Of a stretch of 64,000 nucleotides of DNA, positions 12,481 to 26,121 are shown piece by piece. Position 1 is the stretch's first letter. Every line of letters begins with the position of its first letter. The translations under genes and the position numbers were made by a program. The notes under the pieces were generated by a model, which did no database searches, had not been told where the DNA came from, and worked only from the letters and a program-made list of their open reading frames with translations. The DNA is from Ptiloglossa arizonensis. Taxonomy: Eukaryota; Arthropoda; Insecta; Hymenoptera; Colletidae. The stretch lies in the NCBI RefSeq assembly GCF_051014685.1, contig NW_027478461.1:558001-622000 (forward strand), given 5' to 3'.

Positions 12481-15110
12481 TTTCAGATGTAACAGGAAAA
12501 TCTCGAGTTCGTCAATCCGTTCGCGAGATATGGGATTTTGAAGTTAAGGAATGGTTGAGAAACCATCAAAATTTTCGCAAGTCTGATAATCGAAAACAAT
12601 AACTGGAATGGCCGAGGAGAAAAGTACACACACCATTGTAATGGGGCGAGTTTCTACTTTCAGATGCAACAGGAATATCTCGAGTTCGTCAATCCGTTCG
12701 CGAGATATGGGAGTTTGAAGTTAAGGAATGGTTGAGAAACCATCAAAATTTTCGCAAGTCTGATACTCGAAACCAATAACTGGAATGGCCGAGGAGAAAA
12801 GTACACACACCATTGTAATGGTGCGAGTTTCTACTTTCAGATGCAACAGGAATATCTCGAGTTCGTCAATCCGTTCGCGAGATATGGGAGTTTGAAGTTA
12901 AGGAATGGTTGAGAATCCATCAAAATTTTCGCATGTCTGATACTCGAAACCAATAACTACTATGGCCTAGGGGAAAAGTACACATACCGTTGTAATCGGG
13001 CGAGTTTCTGCTTTCAGATGCAACAGGAATTTCTCGAGTTCGTCAATCCTTTCGCGAGATATGGGAGTTTGAAATTAAGGTATGGTTGAGAAACCATCAA
13101 AATTTTCGCAAGTCTGATACTCGAAACCAATAACTGGAATGGCCGAGGAGAAAAGTACACACACCATTGTAATGGGGCGAGTTTCTACTTTCAGATGCAA
13201 CAGGAATATCTCGAGTTCGTCAATCCGTTCGCGAGATATGGGAGTTTGAAGTTAAGGAATGGTTGAGAAACCATCAAAATTTTCGCAAGTCTGATACTCG
13301 AAACCAATAACTGGAATGGCCGAGGAGAAAAGTACACACACCATTGTAATGGGGCGAGTTTCTACTTTCAGATGCAACAGGAATATCTCGAGTTCGTCAA
13401 TCCTTTCGCGAGATATGGGAGTTTGAAATTAAGGAATGGTTGAGAAACCATCAAAATTTTCGCATGTCTGATACTCGAAACCAATAACTACTACGGCCTA
13501 GGGCAAAAATACACATACCATTGTAATCGGATGAGTTTCTGTTTCAGATGCAACAGGAATTTCTCGAGTTCGTCAATCCGTTCGCGAGATATGGGAGTTT
13601 GAAGTTAAGGAATGGTTGAGAAACCATCAAAATTTTCGCAAGTCTAATACTCGAAACCTATAACTACGATGGCCTAGGGCAAAAATACACATACCGTTGT
13701 AATCGGACGAGTTTCTGCTTTCAGATGCAATAGGAATTTCTCGAGTTCGTCAATCCGTTCGCGAGATATGGGAGTTAGAAGGTAAGGAATGGTTGAGAAA
13801 TCATCAAAATTTTCGCAAGTCTGTTACTCGAAACCAATAAGTGGAATGGCCTAGGGGAAAAGTACACACACCATTGTAATGGGGCGAGTTTCTACTTTCA
13901 GATGCAACAGGAATTTCTCGAGTTCGTCATTCCGTTCGCGAGATATGGGTGTTTGAAGGTAAGGAATGGTTGAGAATACATAAAAAATTTCGCTGGTCTG
14001 ATACTCGAAACCAATAACTACTATGGCCTAGGGGAAAAATACACATACCTTTGTAATCGGGCGAGTTTCTACTTTCAGATGCAACAGGAATTTCTCGAGT
14101 TCGTCAATCCGTTCGCGAGATATGGGAGTTTGAAGTTAAGGAATGGTTGAGAAACCATCAAAATTTTCGCAAGTCTGATACTCGAAACCAATAACTACTA
14201 CGGCCTAAGGCAAAAATACACATACCGTTGTAATCGGACGAGTTTCTTTGTCAGATGCAACAGGAATTTCTCGAGTACGTCAATCCCTTCGCGAGATATG
14301 GGAGTTTGAAGTTAAGGAATGGTTGAGAAACCATCAAAATTTTCGCAAGTCTGATACTCGAAACCTATAACTACTATGGCCTAGGGCAAAAATACACATA
14401 CCGTTGTAATCGGACGAGTTTCTGCTTTCAGATGCAATAGGAATTTCTCGAGTTCGTCAATCCGTTCGCGAGATATGGGAGTTAGAAAGTAAGGAATGGT
14501 TGAGAAATCATCAAAATTTTCGCAAGTCTGTTACTCGAAACCAATAACTGGAATGGCCTAGGGGAAAAGTACACACACCATTGTAATGGGGCGAGTTTCT
14601 ACTTTCAGATGCAACAGGAATTTCTCGAGTTCGTCATTCCGTTCGCGAGATATGGGTGTTTGAAGGTAAGGAATGGTTGAGAATATATCAAAAATTTCGC
14701 TGGTCTGACACTCGAAACCAATAACTGGAATGGCCTAGGGCAAATATACACATACCTTTGTAATCCGGCGAGTTTCTACTTTCAGATGCAACAGGCATTT
14801 CTCGAGTTCGTCAATCCGTTCGCGAGAAATAGGAGTTTGAAGTTAAGGAATGGTTGAGAAACCATCAATATTTCCGCAAGTCTGTTACTCGAAACCAATA
14901 ACTGGAATGGCCTAGGGGAAAAGTACACACACCGTTGTAATGGGGCGAGTTTCTACTTTCAGATGCAACAGGAATTTCTCGAGTTCTTCAATCCGTTCGC
15001 GAGATATGGGAGTTTGAAGTTAAGGAATGGTTGAGAAACCATCAAAATTTTCGCAAGTCTGTTACTCGAAACCAATAACAGGAATGGCCTAGGGGAAAAG
15101 TACACACACC
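12481..15110. repeat. 2.6-kb block (15 monomers), first copy
   Basis: Collinear with 16,019-18,648 at a constant offset of 3,538 bp; checked marks include AACAGGAAAATCTCGAG (12491/16029), AATAAGTGG (13841/17379) and GAGTTCTTCAATCC (14983/18521). Differences noticed by eye are few single bases, so the duplication is recent relative to divergence between monomer classes. It contains classes A, B-like, C, E and the TTTCTTTGTCAG unit. Confidence 0.85.
14325..14501. repeat. Reference monomer, class C (ATCGGACGAG type)
   Basis: A 177-bp unit with ACTACTATGG or ACTACTACGG, GGGCAAAAATACACATACC and ATCGGACGAGTTTCTGC, often followed by ATGCAATAGG. The GGACGAG marker is frequent from the left edge to about 27.7 kb, and I saw none to the right of that. 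Related units further right have GGGCGAG instead. It is therefore a left-domain subfamily. Confidence 0.88.
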
Positions 15111-16657
15111 ATTATAATGAGGTGAGTTTCTACTTTCAGATGTAACAGGAAAATCTCGAGTTCGTCAATCCGTTCGCGAGATATGGGATTTTGAAGTTAA
15201 GGAATGGTTGAGAAACCATCAAAATTTTCGCAAGTCTGATAATCGAAAACAATAACTGGAATGGCCGAGGAGAAAAGTACACACACCATTGTAATGGGGC
15301 GAGTTTCTACTTTCAGATGCAACAGGAATATCTCGAGTTCGTCAATCCGTTCGCGAGATATGGGAGTTTGAAGTTAAGGAATGGTTGAGAAACCATCAAA
15401 ATTTTCGCAAGTCTGATACTCGAAACCAATAACTGGAATGGCCGAGGAGAAAAGTACACACACCATTGTAATGGTGCGAGTTTCTACTTTCAGATGCAAC
15501 AGGAATATCTCGAGTTCGTCAATCCGTTCGCGAGATATGGGAGTTTGAAGTTAAGGAATGGTTGAGAATCCATCAAAATTTTCGCATGTCTGATACTCGA
15601 AACCAATAACTACTATGGCCTAGGGGAAAAGTACACATACCGTTGTAATCGGGCGAGTTTCTGCTTTCAGATGCAACAGGAATTTCTCGAGTTCGTCAAT
15701 CCTTTCGCGAGATATGGGAGTTTGAAATTAAGGAATGGTTGAGAAACCATCAAAATTTTCGCAAGTCTGATACTCGAAACCAATAACTGGAATGGCCTAG
15801 GGGAAAAGTACACACACCGTTGTAATGGGGCGAGTTTCTACTTTCAGATGCAACAGGAATTTCTCGAGTTCTTCAATCCGTTCGCGAGATATGGGAGTTT
15901 GAAGTTAAGGAATGGTTGAGAAACCATCAAAATTTTCGCAAGTCTGTTACTCGAAACCAATAACAGGAATGGCCTAGGGGAAAAGTACACACACCATTAT
16001 AATGAGGTGAGTTTCTACTTTCAGATGTAACAGGAAAATCTCGAGTTCGTCAATCCGTTCGCGAGATATGGGATTTTGAAGTTAAGGAATGGTTGAGAAA
16101 CCATCAAAATTTTCGCAAGTCTGATAATCGAAAACAATAACTGGAATGGCCGAGGAGAAAAGTACACACACCATTGTAATGGGGCGAGTTTCTACTTTCA
16201 GATGCAACAGGAATATCTCGAGTTCGTCAATCCGTTCGCGAGATATGGGAGTTTGAAGTTAAGGAATGGTTGAGAAACCATCAAAATTTTCGCAAGTCTG
16301 ATACTCGAAACCAATAACTGGAATGGCCGAGGAGAAAAGTACACACACCATTGTAATGGTGCGAGTTTCTACTTTCAGATGCAACAGGAATATCTCGAGT
16401 TCGTCAATCCGTTCGCGAGATATGGGAGTTTGAAGTTAAGGAATGGTTGAGAATCCATCAAAATTTTCGCATGTCTGATACTCGAAACCAATAACTACTA
16501 TGGCCTAGGGGAAAAGTACACATACCGTTGTAATCGGGCGAGTTTCTGCTTTCAGATGCAACAGGAATTTCTCGAGTTCGTCAATCCTTTCGCGAGATAT
16601 GGGAGTTTGAAATTAAGGAATGGTTGAGAAACCATCAAAATTTTCGCAAGTCTGATA
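14888..16657. repeat. 885-bp 5-mer tandem duplication
   Basis: The stretch 14888-15772 is followed by a second copy at 15773-16657, exactly five monomers apart; AACAGGAAAATCTCGAG lies at 15144 and 16029. Both copies run from a GAGTTCTTCAATCC unit through an ATGAGGTGAG unit into class A units. The two copies leave at CCTAGG and CCGAGG respectively, which puts the junction in the shared ACTCGAAACCAATAACTGG stretch. Confidence 0.82.
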
Positions 16658-18648
16658 CTCGAAACCAATAACTGGAATGGCCGAGGAGAAAAGTACACAC
16701 ACCATTGTAATGGGGCGAGTTTCTACTTTCAGATGCAACAGGAATATCTCGAGTTCGTCAATCCGTTCGCGAGATATGGGAGTTTGAAGTTAAGGAATGG
16801 TTGAGAAACCATCAAAATTTTCGCAAGTCTGATACTCGAAACCAATAACTGGAATGGCCGAGGAGAAAAGTACACACACCATTGTAATGGGGCGAGTTTC
16901 TACTTTCAGATGCAACAGGAATATCTCGAGTTCGTCAATCCTTTCGCGAGATATGGGAGTTTGAAATTAAGGAATGGTTGAGAAACCAACAAAATTTTCG
17001 CATGTCTGATACTCGAAACCAATAACTACTACGGCCTAGGGCAAAAATACACATACCATTGTAATCGGATGAGTTTCTGTTTCAGATGCAACAGGAATTT
17101 CTCGAGTTCGTCAATCCGTTCGCGAGATATGGGAGTTTGAAGTTAAGGAATGGTTGAGAAACCATCAAAATTTTCGCAAGTCTAATACTCGAAACCTATA
17201 ACTACGATGGCCTAGGGCAAAAATACACATACCGTTGTAATCGGACGAGTTTCTGCTTTCAGATGCAATAGGAATTTCTCGAGTTCGTCAATCCGTTCGC
17301 GAGATATGGGAGTTAGAAGGTAAGGAATGGTTGAGAAATCATCAAAATTTTCGCAAGTCTGTTACTCGAAACCAATAAGTGGAATGGCCTAGGGGAAAAG
17401 TACACACACCATTGTAATGGGGCGAGTTTCTACTTTCAGATGCAACAGGAATTTCTCGAGTTCGTCATTCCGTTCGCGAGATATGGGTGTTTGAAGGTAA
17501 GGAATGGTTGAGAATACATCAAAAATTTCGCTGGTCTGATACTCGAAACCAATAACTACTATGGCCTAGGGGAAAAATACACATACCTTTGTAATCGGGC
17601 GAGTTTCTACTTTCAGATGCAACAGGAATTTCTCGAGTTCGTCAATCCGTTCGCGAGATATGGGAGTTTGAAGTTAAGGAATGGTTGAGAAACCATCAAA
17701 ATTTTCGCAAGTCTGATACTCGAAACCAATAACTACTACGGCCTAAGGCAAAAATACACATACCGTTGTAATCGGACGAGTTTCTTTGTCAGATGCAACA
17801 GGAATTTCTCGAGTACGTCAATCCCTTCGCGAGATATGGGAGTTTGAAGTTAAGGTATGGTTGAGAAACCATCAAAATTTTCGCAAGTCTGATACTCGAA
17901 ACCTATAACTACTATGGCCTAGGGCAAAAATACACATACCGTTGTAATCGGACGAGTTTCTGCTTTCAGATGCAATAGGAATTTCTCGAGTTCGTCAATC
18001 CGTTCGCGAGATATGGGAGTTAGAAAGTAAGGAATGGTTGAGAAATCATCAAAATTTTCGCAAGTCTGTTACTCGAAACCAATAACTGGAATGGCCTAGG
18101 GGAAAAGTACACACACCATTGTAATGGGGCGAGTTTCTACTTTCAGATGCAACAGGAATTTCTCGAGTTCGTCATTCCGTTCGCGAGATATGGGTGTTTG
18201 AAGGTAAGGAATGGTTGAGAATATATCAAAAATTTCGCTGGTCTGACACTCGAAACCAATAACTGGAATGGCCTAGGGCAAATATACACATACCTTTGTA
18301 ATCCGGCGAGTTTCTACTTTCAGATGCAACAGGCATTTCTCGAGTTCGTCAATCCGTTCGCGAGAAATAGGAGTTTGAAGTTAAGGAATGGTTGAGAAAC
18401 CATCAATATTTCCGCAAGTCTGTTACTCGAAACCAATAACTGGAATGGCCTAGGGGAAAAGTACACACACCGTTGTAATGGGGCGAGTTTCTACTTTCAG
18501 ATGCAACAGGAATTTCTCGAGTTCTTCAATCCGTTCGCGAGATATGGGAGTTTGAAGTTAAGGAATGGTTGAGAAACCATCAAAATTTTCGCAAGTCTGT
18601 TACTCGAAACCAATAACAGGAATGGCCTAGGGGAAAAGTACACACACC
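16019..18648. repeat. 2.6-kb block (15 monomers), second copy
   Basis: Second copy of 12,481-15,110 with an unchanged offset, so no indels separate them. Noted differences are single bases, for example AAGGTATGG near 17,855 where the first copy has AAGGAATGG, and ACATCAAAAATTT near 17,518 against ACATAAAAAATTT. The copies part at about 18,640, where the first continues into ATTATAATGAGG and this one into ATTGTAACCG. Confidence 0.85.
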
Positions 18649-20840
18649 ATTGTAACCGAACGAGTTTCTACTTTCAGATGCAACAGGAATTTCTCGAGTT
18701 TGTCATTCCGTTCGAGAGATATGGGTGTATGAAGGTAACGAATTGACGAGAAACCATCAAAATTTTCGCTTGTCTGATCCTCGAAACCAATAACTGGAAT
18801 GGCCTAGGGCAAAAATACACATACCTTCGTAACCGGGCGAGTTTCTACTTCCAGATGCAACAGGAATTTCTCGAGTTCGTCAATCCGTTCGCGAGATATG
18901 GGAGTTTCAAGTTAAGGAATGGTTGAGAAACCATCAAAATTTTCGCAAGTCTGATACTCGAAACCAATAACTGGAATGGCCGAGGAGAATAGTACACACA
19001 CCATTGTAATGGGGCGAGTTTCTACTTTCAGATGCAACAGGAATATCTCGAGTTCGTCAATCCGTTCGCGAGATATGGGAGTTTGAAGTTAAGGAATGGT
19101 TGAGAATCCATCAAAATTTTCGCATGTCTGATACTCGAAACCAATAACTACTATGGCCTAGGGGAAAAGTACACACACCGTTGAAATCGGGCGAGTTTCT
19201 ACTTTCAGATGCAACAGGAATTACTGGAGTTCGTCAATCCGTTCGCAAGATATGGGAGTTTGAAGTTAAGGAATGGTTGAGAAACCATCAATATGTTCGC
19301 TGGTCAGATACTCGAAACCAATAACTGGAATGGCCGAGGAGAAAAGTACACACACCATTGTAATGGGGCGAGTTTCTACTTTCAGATGCAACAGGAATAT
19401 CTCGAGTTCGTCAATCCGTTCGCGAGATGTGGGAGTTTGAAGTTAAGGAATGGTTGAGAATCCATCAAAATTTTCGCATGTCTGATACTCGAAACCAATA
19501 ACTACTACGGCCTAGGGCAAAAATACACATACCATTGTAATCGGACGAGTTTCTGTTTCAGATGCAACAGGAATTTCTCGAGTTCGTCAATCCGTTCGCG
19601 AGATATGGGAGTTTGAAGTTAAGGAATGGTTGAGAAACCATCAAAATTTTCGCAAGTCTAATACTCGAAACCTATAACTACGATGGCCTAGGGCAAAAAT
19701 ACACATACCGTTGTAATCGGACGAGTTTCTGCTTTCAGATGCAATAGGAATTTCTCGAGTTCGTCAATCCGTTCGCGAGATATGGGAGTTAGAAAGTAAG
19801 GAATGGTTGAGAAATCATCAAAATTTTCGCAAGTCTGTTACTCGAAACCAATAACTGGAATGGCCTAGGGGAAAAGTACACACACCATTGTAATGGGGCG
19901 AGTTTCTACTTTCAGATGCAACAGGAATTTCTCGAGTTCGTCATTCCGTTCGCGAGATATGGGAGTTTGAAGTTAAGGAATGGTTGAGACACCATCAAAA
20001 TTTTCGCAAGTCTGATACTCGAAACCAATAACTACTACGGCCTAAGGCAAAAATAAACATACCGTTGTAATCGGACGAGTTTCTTTGTCAGATGCAACAG
20101 GAATTTCTCGAGTACGTCAATCCCTTCGCGAGATATGGGAGTGTGAAGTTAAGGAATGGTTGAGAAACCATCAAAATTTTCGCTGGTCTGATACTCGAAA
20201 CCGATAACTGGAATGGCCTAGTGGAAAAGTACACACACCATTGTAATCGGGCGAGTTTCTACTTTCAGATGCAACAGGAATTTCTCGAGTTCGTCAACCG
20301 TTCGCGAGATATGGGAGTTTGAAGTTAAGGAATGGTTGAGAAACCATCAAAATTTTCGCAAGTCTGATACTCGAAACCTATAACTACTATGGCCTAGGGC
20401 AAAAATACACATACCGTTGTAATCGGACGAGTTTCTGCTTTCAGATGCAATAGGAATTTCTCGAGTTCGTCAATCCGTTCGCGAGATATGGGAGTTAGAA
20501 AGTAAGGAATGGTTGAGAAATCTTCAAAATTTTCGCAAGTCTGTTACTCGAAACCAATAACTGGAATGGCCTAGGGGAAAAGTACACATACCATTGTAAT
20601 GGGGCGAGTTTCTACTTTCAGATGCAACAGGAATTTCTCGAGTTCGTCATTCCGTTCGCGAGATATGGGTGTTTGAAGGTAAGGAATGGTTGAGAATATA
20701 TCAAAAATTTCGCTGGTCTGACACTCGAAACCAATAACTGGAATGGCCTAGGGCAAATATACACATACCTTTGTAATCCGGCGAGTTTCTACTTTCAGAT
20801 GCAACAGGCATTTCTCGAGTTCGTCAATCCGTTCGCGAGA
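18649..20840. repeat. Mosaic satellite segment
   Basis: About 12 monomers mixing the GTATGAAGGTAACG unit (18.7 kb), class A and B units near 19.0-19.4 kb, and class C and E units. The order matches neither neighbour block as a whole, so it looks like a recombined junction. No gene or foreign sequence was seen. Confidence 0.7.
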
Positions 20841-22760
20841 TATAGGAGTTTGAAGTTAAGGAATGGTTGAGAAACCATCAATATTTCCGCAAGTCTGTTA
20901 CTCGAAACCAATAACTGGAATGGCCTAGGGGAAAAGTACACACACCGTTGTAATGGGGCGAGTTTCTACTTTCAGATGCAACAGGAATTTCTCGAGTTCT
21001 TCAATCCGTTCGCGAGATATGGGAGTTTGAAGTTAAGGAATGGTTGAGAAACCATCAAAATTTTCGCAAGTCTGTTACTCGAAACCAATAACAGGAATGG
21101 CCTAGGGGAAAAGTACACACACCATTGTAACCGGACGAGTTTCTACTTTCAGATGCAACAGGAATTTCTCGAGTTTGTCATTCCGTTCGAGAGATATGGG
21201 TGTATGAAGGTAACGAATTGATGAGAAACCATCAAAATTTTCGCTTGTCTGATCCTCGAAACCAATAACTGGAATGGCCTAGGGCAAAAATACACATACC
21301 TTTGTAACCGGGCGAGTTTCTACTTCCAGATGCAACAGGAATTTCTCGAGTTCGTCAATCCCTTCGCGAGATATGGGAGTTTCAAGTTAAGGAATGGTTG
21401 AGAAACCATCAAAATTTTCGCAAGTCTGATACTCGAAACCAATAACTACTACGGCCTAGGGCAAAAATTCACATACCATTGTAATCGGACGAGTTTCTTT
21501 GTCAGATGCAACAGGAATTTCTCGAGTACGTCAATCCCTTCGCGAGATATGGGAGTTTGAAGTTAAGGAATGGTTGAGAAACCATCAAAATTTTCGCTGG
21601 TCTGATACTCGTAACCGATAACTGGAATGGCCTAGTGGAAAAGTACACACACCATTGTAATCGGGCGAGTTTCTACTTTCAGATGCAACAGGAATTTCTC
21701 GAGTTCGTCAACCGTTCGCGAGATATGGGAGTTTGAAGTTAAGGAATGGTTGAGAAACCATCAAAATTTTCGCAAGTCTGATACTCGAAACCTATAACTA
21801 CTATGGCCTAGGGCAAAAATACACATACCGTTGTAATCGGACGAGTTTCTGCTTTCAGATGCAATAGGAATTTCTCGAGTTCGTCAATCCGTTCGCGAGA
21901 TATAGGAGTTTGAAGTTAAGGAATGGTTGAGAAACCATCAATATTTCCGCAAGTCTGTTACTCGAAACCAATAACTGGAATGGCCTAGGGGAAAAGTACA
22001 CACACCGTTGTAATGGGGCGAGTTTCTACTTTCAGATGCAACAGGAATTTCTCGAGTTCTTCAATCCGTTCGCGAGATATGGGAGTTTGAAGTTAAGGAA
22101 TGGTTGAGAAACCATCAAAATTTTCGCAAGTCTGTTACTCGAAACCAATAACAGGAATGGCCTAGGGGAAAAGTACACACACCATTGTAACCGGACGAGT
22201 TTCTACTTTCAGATGCAACAGGAATTTCTCGAGTTTGTCATTCCGTTCGAGAGATATGGGTGTATGAAGGTAACGAATTGATGAGAAACCATCAAAATTT
22301 TCGCTTGTCTGATCCTCGAAACCAATAACTGGAATGGCCTAGGGCAAAAATACACATACCTTTGTAACCGGGCGAGTTTCTACTTCCAGATGCAACAGGA
22401 ATTTCTCGAGTTCGTCAATCCGTTCGCGAGATATGGGAGTTTCAAGTTAAGGAATGGTTGAGAAACCATCAAAATTTTCGCAAGTCTGATACTCGAAACC
22501 AATAACTACTACGGCCTAGGGCAAAAATTCACATACCATTGTAATCGGACGAGTTTCTTTGTCAGATGCAACAGGAATTTCTCGAGTACGTCAATCCCTT
22601 CGCGAGATATGGGAGTTTGAAGTTAAGGAATGGTTGAGAAACCATCAAAATTTTCGCTGGTCTGATACTCGTAACCGATAACTGGAATGGCCTAGTGGAA
22701 AAGTACACACACCATTGTAATCGGGCGAGTTTCTACTTTCAGATGCAACAGGAATTTCTC
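20841..22760. repeat. 1,060-bp (6-mer) tandem duplication
   Basis: The stretch 20841-21700 recurs at 21901-22760. TATAGGAGTTTG lies at 20841 and 21901, and the GTATGAAGGTAACG unit recurs 1,060 bp apart (21180/22240). The offset is 2 bp short of six monomers because both copies contain a deletion-bearing unit (for example TTTCTTTGTCAG). The ends differ: GAGTTCGTCAACCGTTCG in the first copy and GATTTCGTCAACCCTTCGG in the second. Confidence 0.8.
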
Positions 22761-25590
22761 GATTTCGTCAACCCTTCGGGAGATATGGGAGTTTGAAGTT
22801 AAGGAATGGTTGAGAACCAACAAAATTTTCGCAAGTCTGATACTCGAAACCAATAACTACTACGGCCTAGGGCAAAAATACACATACAGTTGTAATCGGA
22901 CGAGTTTCTACTTTCAGATGCAACAGGAATTTCTCGAGTTCGTCAATTCGTTCGCGAGATATGGGAGTTTGAAGTTAAGGAATGGTTGAGAAACCACCAC
23001 AATTTTCGCAAATATGATACTCGAAACCAATAACTACTATGGCCTAGGGGAAAAATACATATACTTTTGTAATCGGGCGAGTTTCTACTTTCAGATGCAA
23101 CAGGAATTTCTCGAGTTCGTCAATCCGTTCGCGAGATATGGGAGTTTGAAGTTAAGGAATGGTTGAGAAACCATCAGAATTTTCGCTGGTCAGATACTCG
23201 AAACCAATAACTGAAATGGCCTAGGGCAAAAATACACATACCTTTGTAATCGGGCGAGTCTCTACTTTCAGATGCAACAGGAATTTCTCGAGTTCGTCAA
23301 TTCGTTCGCGAGATATGGGAGTTTGAAGTTAAGGAATGGTTGAGAAACCACCACAATTTTCGCAAATATGATACTCGAAACCAATAACTACTATGGCCTA
23401 GGGGAAAAATACATATACTTTTGTAATCGGGCGAGCTTCTGCTTTCAGATGCAATAGGAAATTCTCGAGTTCGTTAATGCGTTCGCGAGATATGGAAGTT
23501 TGAAGTTAAGGAATGGTTGAGAAACCATCAATATTTCCGCAAGTCTGTTACTCGAAACCAATAACTGGAATGGCCTAAGGGAAAAGTACACACACCGTTG
23601 TAATGGGGCGTTCTTCTACTTTCAGATGCAACAGGAATTTCTCGAGTTCGTCAATCCGTTCGCGAGATATGGGAGTTTGAAGTTAAAGAATGGCTGAGAA
23701 ACCATCGAAATTTTCGCTGGTCTGATACTCGAAACCAATAACTGGAATGGCCTAGGGCAAAAATACACATACCTTTGTAATAAGGCGAGTCTCTACTTTT
23801 AGATGCAACAGGAATTTCGCGAGTTCGTCAATTCGTTCGCGAGATATGGGAGTTTGAAGTTAAGGAATGGTTGAGAAACCACCACAATTTTCGCAAATAT
23901 GATACTCGAAACCAATAACTACTATGGCCTAGGGGAAAAATACATATACTTTTGTAATCGGGCGAGTTTCTACTTTCAGATGCAAAAGGAATTCCTCGAG
24001 TTCGTCAAACCGGTCGCGAGATATGGGAGTTTGAAGTTAAGGAATGGTTGAGAAGCCATCAAAATTTTCGCAAGTCTGTTACTCGAAACCAATAACAGGA
24101 ATGGCCTATGGGAAAAGTACACACACCATTGTAATCGGACGACTTTCTACTTTCAGATGCAACAGGAATTTCTCGAGCACGTCAATCCGTTCGCGAGATA
24201 TGGGAGTTTGAAGTTAAGGAATGGTTGAGAAACCATCAAAATTTTCGCAAGTTTGATACTCGAAACCAATAACTGGAATGGCCTAAGGGAAAAATACACA
24301 TACCTTTGTAATCGGGCGAGTTTCTACTTTCAGATGCAACAGGAATTTCTCGAGTTCGTCAATTCGTTCGCGAGATATGGGAGTTTGAAGTTAAGGAATG
24401 GTTGAGAAACCACCACAATTTTCGCAAATATGATACTCGAAACCAATAACTACTATGGCCTAGGGGAAAAATACATATACTTTTGTAATCGGGCGAGTTT
24501 CTACTTTCAGATGCAACAGGAATTTCCCGAGTTCGTCAATCCGTTCGCGAGATATGGGAGTTTGAAGTTAAGGAATGGTTCAGAAACCATCAAAATTTTC
24601 GCAATTCTGATGCTAGAAACGATTAACTGCAATGGCCTAGGGGAAAAGTACACACACCTTTGTAATGGGGCGAGTTTCTACTTTCAGATGCAACAGGAAT
24701 TTCTCGAGTTCGTCAGTCCGTTCGCGAGATATGGGAGTTTGAAGTTAAGGAATGGTTGAGAAGCCATCAAAATTTTCGCAAGTCTGTTACTCGAAACCAA
24801 TAACAGGAATGGCCTATGGGAAAAGTACACACACCATTGTAATCGGACGACTTTCTACTTTCAGATGCAACAGGAAATAATCGAGTTCGTCAATCCGTCC
24901 GCGAGATATGGGAGTTTGAAGTTAAGGAATGCTTGAGAAACCATCAAAATTTTTGCAAGTCTGATACTCGAAACCAATAACTACTATGGCCTAGGGCAAA
25001 AATACACATACCGTTGTAATCGGACGAGTTTCTGGTTTCAGATGCAACCGGAATTTCTCGTGTTCGTCAATCCGTTCGCGAGATATGGAAGTTTGAAGTT
25101 AAGGAATGGTTGAGAAACCATCACAATTTTCGCAAATCTGATACTCGAAACCAATAACTACAATGGCCTAGGGGAAAAATACACATACCTTTGTAATCGG
25201 GCGAGTTTCTGGTTTCAGATGCAACCGGAATTTCTTTTGTTCGTCAATCCGTTCGCGAGATATGGGAGTTTGAAGTTAATGAATGGTTGAGAAACCATCA
25301 AAATTTTCGCAAATCTGATACTCGAAACCAATAACTACAATGGCCTAGGGCAAAAATACACATACCGTTGTAATCGGGCGAGTTTCTGCTTTCAGATGCA
25401 ATAGGAAATTCTCGAGTTCGTTAATGCGTTCGCGAGATATGGAAGTTTGAAGTTAAGGAATGGTTGAGAAACCATCAATATTTCCGCAAGTCTGTTACTC
25501 GAAACTAATAACTGGAATGGCCTAGGGGAAAAGTACACACACCGTTGTAATGGGGCGTGCTTCTACTTTCGGATGCAACAGGAATTTCTC
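22761..25590. repeat. Local expansion of the ACCACCACAATTTTCGC monomer
   Basis: A monomer with ACCACCACAATTTTCGC and AAATATGATACTCG recurs at about 22,990, 23,345, 23,875 and 24,410, that is two to three monomers apart. It is a single-copy member of each block further left (about 1.6, 6.4 and 11.3 kb). Between copies are units with GGGCGAGTCTCTAC, CAAACCGGTCGCG and CCGTCCGCG, which are private variants. No gene is present. Confidence 0.75.
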
Positions 25591-26121
25591 GAGCACGTCA
25601 ATCCGTTCGCGAGATATGGGAGTTTGAAGTTAAGGAATGGTTGAGAAACCATCAAAATTTTCGCAAGTTTGATACTCGAAACCAATAACTACAATGGCCT
25701 AGGGCAAAAGTACACACACCGTTGTAATGGGGCGTGCTTCTACTTTCGGATGCAACAGGAATTTCTCGAGCACGTCAATCCGTTCGCGAGATATGGGAGT
25801 TTGAAGTTAAGGAATGGTTGAGAAACCATCAAAATTTTCGCAAGTTTGATACTCGAAACCAATAACTACAATGGCCTAGGGCAAAAATACACATACCGTT
25901 GTAATCGGGCGAGTTTCTGCTTTCAGATGCAACAGGAATTTCTCGAGCACGTCAATCCGTTCGCGAGATATGGGAGTTTGAAGTTAAGGAATGGTTGAGA
26001 AACCATCAAAATTTTCGCAAGTTTGATACTCGAAACCAATAACTACAATGGCCTAGGGCAAAAGTACACACACCGTTGTAATGGGGCGTGCTTCTACTTT
26101 CGGATGCAACAGGAATTTCTC
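25591..26121. repeat. Three tandem near-identical GAGCACGTC monomers
   Basis: Units start at GAGCACGTC at 25591, 25768 and 25945, exactly 177 bp apart, and share AAGTTTGATACTCG and ACTACAATGGCC. The first and third have a hybrid middle (GGGCAAAAGTACACACACC joined to GGGGCGTGC), whereas the second has the normal GGGCAAAAATACACATACC. The hybrid joins the left part of one class to the right part of another. Confidence 0.8.
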
